Below are positions 58,342 through 64,000 of a stretch of 64,000 bases of DNA, piece after piece. The translations under genes were made by a program, and so were the position numbers. The DNA is taken from assembly GCA_037447655.1 (NCBI GenBank), contig JBBHKE010001281.1, positions 243,498 through 307,497 of the forward strand, read 5' to 3'. The stretch comes from Zygnema cylindricum (taxonomy: Eukaryota > Streptophyta > Zygnematophyceae > Zygnematales > Zygnemataceae). The number at the start of each line of letters is the position of its first letter. Position 1 is the first letter of the stretch. Below the pieces are notes generated by a model. That model made no database searches, had not been told where the DNA came from, and saw nothing but the letters and a program-made list of their open reading frames with translations.

Positions 58342-61300
58342 AAAGTTAAGTAACAATTCCTTTTACCGCTAACAGTTTGTGTAAGTTAGGTAACAATTCT
58401 TCTTACCGCTAACAGTTTGTGTAAGTTAGGTAACAATTCTTCTTACCGCTAACAATTTGTGTAATTTAGATAACAATTCCTGTTAGCGCTAACTGTTTGT
58501 GTTAGTTAAGTTACAATTCTTGTTAGCGCTAAAAGTTTGTGTAAGTTAGGTAACAATTCCTGTTAGCGCTAATAGTTTGTGTAATTTAGATAACAATTAT
58601 TTTGAGCGCTAACAGTTTGTGACATTCATATAACAATTCTTGTTACCGGTAACAGTTTGGGTAATTTAGATTACAATTCTTATTAGCACTAACAGTTTTT
58701 GTAATTAAGATAAAAATTCTTGTAAGCGGTAACAGTTTGTGAAATTTAGATAACAATTCTTGTTAGCACTAATTGTTTGTGTAAGTTAGGTTACAATTCT
58801 TGTTAGCAATAATAGTTGGTGTAATTAAGATAACAATTCCTGATAGCGCTAACAATTTGTGTAAGTTAAGTAACATTTCCTGTTAACGCTAACAGTTTGT
58901 GCAATTTAGATAACAATTGTTGTTAGCCTTAGCATTTAGTATAAGTTAGGTAACAATTCTTGTTAGCGTAAACAACTATCTAAGTTAGGTAACAATTAAT
59001 GTTAGCGCTAACAGTTTGTGTAATTTAGATAAAGATTCTTATTAGCGCTAACAAATTGTGTAAAATAGGTGACAATTCTTGTTAGAGAAAACAGCTTGTG
59101 TAATTAAGAAAACAATTCTTATTAACGCTAACAATTTGTGTAAGTTATGAAACAATTCTTGTTAGTGATAACAGTTTTTGTAAGTTAGGTAACAATTCTT
59201 GTTAGCGTTAACCGTTTTTGTTAGTTGGTAACAATTCTTGTTAGGGCTAACAGTTTGTGTAAGTCAAGTAACAATTCCTGTTAGCGATAACAGTTTGTGT
59301 AAGTTAGGTAAGAATTCTTCTAACCGCTAACTGTTTGTGTAATTTAGATAACAATTCATGTTAGCGCTAACAGTTTGTGTAATTTAGAAAACAATTCCTC
59401 TTAGCGCTAAAAGATTGTGTAAGTTAAGTAACAATTCATGTAAGTTCTAACATTTTGTGTAAGTTAGGTAACAATTCTTGTTAGCGCTAACAGTTTGTGT
59501 AAGTTAAGTAACAATTCATGTAAGTTCTAACATTTTGTGTAAGTTAGGTAACAATTCCTGTTAGCGCTAAGAGTTTGTGTAATTTAGATAACAATTCCTG
59601 TTAGCGCTAACAGTTTGTGAAAGCTAGGTAACAATTCTTGTTAGCATTAATAGTTTGTATAATCAATATAACAATTTTTGTTAGCGATAAAAGTTTGTGT
59701 AAATTAGGTGACTGATCTTGTTAACGTTGACAGTTTTATAATTTAAATAACATTTCTTGTTAGCGCTATCTATTTCTGTAAGTTAGCTAACAATTCTTGT
59801 AAGCGCTAAATTTTAAGTTAAGTAACAATTCATGTTAGTACTAACAGTTTGTGTAAGTTAGGTAACAAGTCCTGCTAGAGCTAAGAGTTTGTGTAAATTA
59901 GGTGACAATTCATATTAATGCTAACAGTTGTATAATATAGATAACATTTCCAGTTAGCGTTAACTGTTTGTGTAAGTTAGCTAACAATTCCTGTAAGCGC
60001 TAACAGCTTTTGTAAGATAGGTAAAAATTCTTGTTAGCGCTAACAGTTTGTGTAAATTAAGTGACGATTCCTGTTAGTCGTAACAGTTGTGTAATTTAAA
60101 TAACAATTCCTGTTAGCGCTAATAGTTTGTGTAAGTTAGGTAATAATATTTGTTAGAGCTAACAGTTTGTGTAAATTAGGTGACAATTCCAGTTAACGTT
60201 AACAGGTTATGTAATTTAGATAACAATTCCTAGTAGCGTTGATATTTTGAGTAAGTTAGGTAACAATTCCCGTTTGCGCTAACATTTTGTGATATTTAGA
60301 TAACAATTCCTTTTAGCGCTAAAAGTTTGTGTAAGTTAGATTTGAATTCTTGATAGCGCTAACAATTTGTGTAAGTTAGGTAACAATTCTTGTTAGCGCT
60401 AACAGTTTGTGTAATTTAGATAATAATTCTTGTTAGCGGTAATTGTTTGTGTAAGTTAGGTAACAATTCCGGTTAGCGCTAACAATTTGTGTAAATAAAG
60501 TGACAATTCCTGTTAGCCCTAATAGTTGTGTAATTAAGAAGACAATTCTTATTAGCGTTAATAGTTTGCTTAAGTTAATCGATAAGTTTTGTGAGTGCTT
60601 ACAGTTTGTGTAAGTAAAGTAACAATTCTTGTTAGACCTAATAATTTTTGTAAGTTAAGTAACAATTCCTGTTAGGGCTAGCAGTGTTTGTAAATTAGGT
60701 GAAATTTCCAATTAACTCTAACAATTTTTGTAATTTAGATAACAATTCCTAGTAGCGCTAACAGTTTGTGTAATTTAGATAATAATTTTTGTTAGCGGTA
60801 ATAGTTTGTGTAAGTTAAGTAACAATTCATGGAAGTACTAACAGTTTGTGTAAGTTAGGTAACAATTCTTGTTAGCGTTAACAGTTTGTGTATATTAGGT
60901 GATAATTCTTGTTAGCACTAACAGTTTGTGTAATTTAGATAACAATTCTTGTTAGCGCTAATAGTATGTGTACGTTAGACAACATTAGTTGTTAGCGCTA
61001 TCAATTTGGATAAGTTAGGTAACAATTCCTGTTAGCGCTAACAGTTTGTGTGATTTAGGTAACAATTCTTGTTAGCGCTAACAATTTGTGATAATTAGGT
61101 GACACTTCTTGTTAGCATTAACAGTTTGTGTAGTATAGATATTATTTTTTATAAGCACTAACACTTTGTTTAAATTAGGTGATATTAATTGTTAGCACTA
61201 ACAAATTGTGTAATTTAGATATCAATTCTTGTTAGCGCTAAGAGTTTGTGTAATTTAGATAACAATTCCTGTTAGCGCTAACAGTTTGTGAAAGTTAGGT

Positions 61301-62657
61301 TACAATTCTCGTTAGCATTAATACTTTATATAATCTAGATAACAATTTTTGTTAGCTCTAACAGTTTGTGTAAATTAGGTGACAATTCTTGTTAACGCTA
61401 ACAGTTGTATAATATAGATAACATTTCCTATTAGCGTTAACAGTTTGTGTAAGTTAGCTAACAATTCCTGTAAGCGCTAACAGTTTGTGTAAGATAGGTA
61501 ACAATTCCTCTTAGCCCTAACACTTTGTGTAAGTTAAGTAACCATTCTTGTTTGCCATAACAATTGTGTAATTTAGATAACAATTCCTGATAACGCTAAT
61601 AGTTTGTGTAAGTTAGGTAATAATTCCAGTTAAGGCTAGCAGTTTGTGTATATTAGTTGACAATTTTAGTTAACGATAACAGTTTATGTAATTTAGATAA
61701 CAATTCCTAGTAGTGTTGATATTTTGTGTAAGTTAGCTAACAATTCCTGTTAGCCCTAACAGTTTGTGTAAGTTACGTAATAATTCTCGTTAGCGCTAAC
61801 TGTTTGTGTAATTTAGATAACAATTTCTTTTTGCGCTAAAAGTTTGTGTAAGTTAGGTAACAAATTTATTAGCACTAATCGTTTGGATAAGTTGAGTAAC
61901 AATTCCTTTTAGCGCTAACAAATTGTGTAATCTAGATAACAATTCTTGTTAGCGGTAACAGTTTGTGTAAGTTAGGTAACATTTGTTATTAGAGCTAACA
62001 GTTTGTATAATTAAGATAACAATTTCTGTTTGCCCAAAATATTTGTGTAAATAAGGTGACAATTCTTGTAAGCGCTAACATTTATGTAATTGAGATAACA
62101 ATTCATGTTAGGGCTAACATTTTGTGTAAGTTAGGTAACAATTCTTGTTAGCGCTAACAAATTTTGTAATTTAGATAACAATTCTTGTTAGTGCTAACAA
62201 TTTGTTTAAGTTAGGTAACAATTTTTGATAGCGCAAATAGTTCGTGTAAATTAGGTGACAATATCCGTTAGCGTTAATAGTTTTGTATTTTAGATAACAA
62301 TTGCTGTTAGCGCTAATAGTTTGTGTAATTTAGATAGCAACTCGTTTAAGCGCTAACACATTGTGTAAGTTAGGTTTTAATTCCTGTTAGCGTTAACTAT
62401 TTGTGTAATTTAGATAACTATTCTTGTTAGCGCTAATAGTTCGTGTAAGTTAGGTAACAATACATGTTATCGCTAACTATTTTTGTAAGATAGGTAACAA
62501 TTCCTATTAGCACTAACAGTTTGTGTAAGTTAAGTAACAATTTTTGTTAGCACTAACAGTTTGTGTAAATTAGGTGACAATTCTTAATAGCGCTAATATT
62601 TTGTGTAATTTAAATAACAATTCCTGTTAGCGCTAAAAAATTGTGTAAGTTAGGTAA
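58342..62657. repeat. 40-bp satellite, right block (about 108 copies)
   Basis: Same unit as at 50867-51962, 4.3 kb long. TTTAGATAAC and GTTAGGTAAC/ATTAGGTGAC variants are interspersed. Larger duplicated segments occur; for example the run with AAGTAACAATTCATGTAAG then TTCTAACATTTTGTG appears twice near 59420-59540, and blocks near 59570-60100 resemble 61240-61500. It ends where a family-3 LTR begins, so the array may continue beyond the window. Confidence 0.95.
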
Positions 62658-63545
62658 TGTTGAAAAGAGGTAATTAATAGGTCACTTACATATTTTAGTT
62701 TTGCTTTAAAGAAAGAGAGTGAGGATCAAAGGCGCGCCATGGCTGCCGCCATATTTAGGAAGTGGCAGTTTTTGAAGTAAAGGGTATTTTGCTAAATGAT
62801 GCTCAAGTCTAGGTTTGAACCTGCGACCTCTAGATTCTCTATAGCCTAACGCCTTAACCATTAAGGCGTTACGAAACGATACACGTGATAGGTTTCATAA
62901 ATATATATACATTAACACAACAGCTAATTAACAGCAGACTTACCAAAAAGAGCAATTCCTACATGTACAAGAATCTGAACTGTGTAAAATATAATTTGAT
63001 CGGACGGCCGGCATTATATCCGCCACGCGAAGTGAGCTTTTGGCGGCATACGGAGAAAGGGTCACGCGGTGCCACGTGGAGCCACATTATTTGATACCGG
63101 AGAAGATGGGAGGAGGAACCATGGCTTTCGATTTGACAGGTGTCACCTTATAGACCTTATCGTTCAATGGTCGTACAATAAGTACATCGCCCATTGTACC
63201 TTCTTGTAATATATAGTGTTCCTATTGGACTAGGGTTTAGTAGTAGGTAGTCGTGAGAAGGGAGACCAAGACTTAGTAATATTTAGGTACCTCTCTCTCT
63301 AAGAGAGCTTGTAACTATAAAGGTCATCTTTGACCAGCCAAAACTTACTGCTCAAGGGAGCAAATTCAGTAATTCTTTTTGCGTTTCACTCAAAGGAGTC
63401 TTGTCCTCACAGGGGTGAGAGTGGTCAGAATACTTGTGTTCTTGGGCGGCGCTTATTCAGCGTGAAAGTAGAAGGGGCAAATATTATCATAGAGGCTTTA
63501 CATATGCTGCTCATTCTTTGGGTCAATGGAGACCACATAGTTTCA
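62658..63545 (+). mobile_element. 5' LTR of a family-3 copia element
   Basis: 888 bp, TGTTGAAAAGAGG to TTTCA, matching the minus-strand copy 38343-39225. G-box at 63073-63078. An antisense tRNA-like module at about 62808-62872 (B-box-like GGTTCAAACCT and TAATGGTTAAGGC on the minus strand) resembles plant tRNA-Arg D and T arms. The gag start is at 63526. Confidence 0.85.
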
Positions 63546-64000
63546 GGTTATGGGCCCACCCTCTAGGGTGCCCATATTTGATGGATCAGTCTTTCTTTAT
63601 TGGGAAATGATGATTGAGGGAGAACTATTTGAGAAGCATCTATGGGGCATAGTGTCTAGATAAATTTGATGCCCACCTCCACCTAGGTTTGGAAGGACAC
63701 GTTTTTTTGGAACCCCCGCCTCTACAGTTGGTAGAACAGCTGCCACCATCACCGAGGATGAAGATGAGGATGGAGAGGAGATTGTCATGGAATGAGAAAA
63801 AGGAGGAGTTTCAACTCAAGAGACACCATTGCCGAAGGCAATACCACGAGCAGCACCACCAAAAACAGCCACAAAGGTTCAGACCGAAAGATCAGAGTAT
63901 GAAAAGTGGAACTACAAAGACAAGGTTGCTAAGCTCTTAATTCTTAAAAGTGTAGCAAAGGGTATTGCCATTTCCCTTATGCATGTGAAATCTTCACCTC
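63526..64000 (+). pseudogene. Gag 5' part of a family-3 copia element, cut by the window edge
   Basis: It opens METT in the LTR, has a TAG (63538-63540), then reads FQVMGPPSRVPIFDGSVFLY across the primer-binding site and continues with further stops. It is parallel to family-1 gag (VMGPPSRVPNF...). Further on in the same frame, an acidic EDEDEDGEE run and LLILKSVAKGIAISLMHVK are still recognisable. The frame starting at 63689 in another phase is not the gene. Confidence 0.75.
63546..63560 (+). promoter_or_regulatory. Primer-binding site, family 3
   Basis: GGTTATGGGCCCACC, a perfect 15-base complement of the tRNA-iMet anticodon arm, directly after the LTR's terminal CA. Confidence 0.8.

Noticed and set aside
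51958-58346. Target-site duplication of the family-1 element
   Set aside because: TAAAT and AAAGT match at only three of five positions. Shifting the borders by one base improves this but breaks the TG...CA ends confirmed by the solo LTR at 36607-37642.
50867-62657. 40-bp periodic repeat considered as a CRISPR array
   Set aside because: The whole unit repeats, with no unique spacers; the context is a plant nuclear genome; units are diverged throughout. It is a satellite.
63689-63940. 83-codon plus-strand frame with His/Gln/Arg runs
   Set aside because: Out of phase with the family-3 gag frame that starts at 63526 and is recognisable by VMGPPSRVPIFDG. It is a shadow.

Overview
This window reads as nuclear DNA of a land plant. 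It is AT-rich, its genes are split by GT-AG introns, and it carries several layers of transposon debris. The protein genes are plant types: a GT92 glycosyltransferase with an N-terminal membrane anchor, a caffeoylshikimate-esterase/monoacylglycerol-lipase-like hydrolase, a GRDP (DUF1399) protein, and eIF3g with the zinc knuckle and RRM of the plant protein. Large introns and abundant old Ty1/copia elements do not fix the clade. A non-seed plant is possible, but that is inference.

Left half (1-33 kb), gene-bearing. The GT92 gene (+, 1628-5007, 3 exons, 615 aa) comes first. A GRDP gene (-, about 14337-8903, seven exons found, both ends missing) follows; its introns are filled with polypyrimidine tracts. 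Next come the alpha/beta hydrolase (+, 17991-23235, 6 exons, 337 aa), eIF3g (-, 27925-25064, 3 exons, 294 aa) and a 149-codon hypothetical ORF (-, 32663-32214). Exon phases join exactly in all three complete multi-exon genes. Short non-autonomous DNA transposons lie between and inside genes. One family has TA-flanked CAGTACACCGCGAATC-type ends. Another has GGGTACGTCCCCATGTA-type ends with TNA target duplications (Harbinger-like).

Right half (33.5-64 kb), transposon territory. It begins with DNA transposons, including a hAT-like element nested in a Harbinger-like one with a recognisable 8-bp target duplication, and a solo copia LTR with a perfect 5-bp duplication. Three copia LTR families follow: family 1 (TGTTGAAAT..., about 1.05 kb), family 2 (TATTGAAAAG..., about 0.69 kb) and family 3 (TGTTGAAAAG..., about 0.89 kb). 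One family-2 element (44063-49536) sits inside another with a perfect TGAAT duplication. A 40-bp satellite (about 135 copies over 5.4 kb) is split by a family-1 element (51963-58341) and bordered by a family-2 LTR and a family-3 element that runs out of the window. All gag-pol frames are broken by stops and frameshifts.

The most interesting pattern is shared by the copia families. Directly after each intact 5' LTR lies GGTTATGGGCCCACC, or one base off. This is complementary to the anticodon arm, not the 3' end, of plant initiator tRNA-Met. The gag reading frame starts inside the LTR and runs straight through this primer-binding site. Families 1 and 3 also carry an antisense tRNA-like module and a G-box in every LTR seen.
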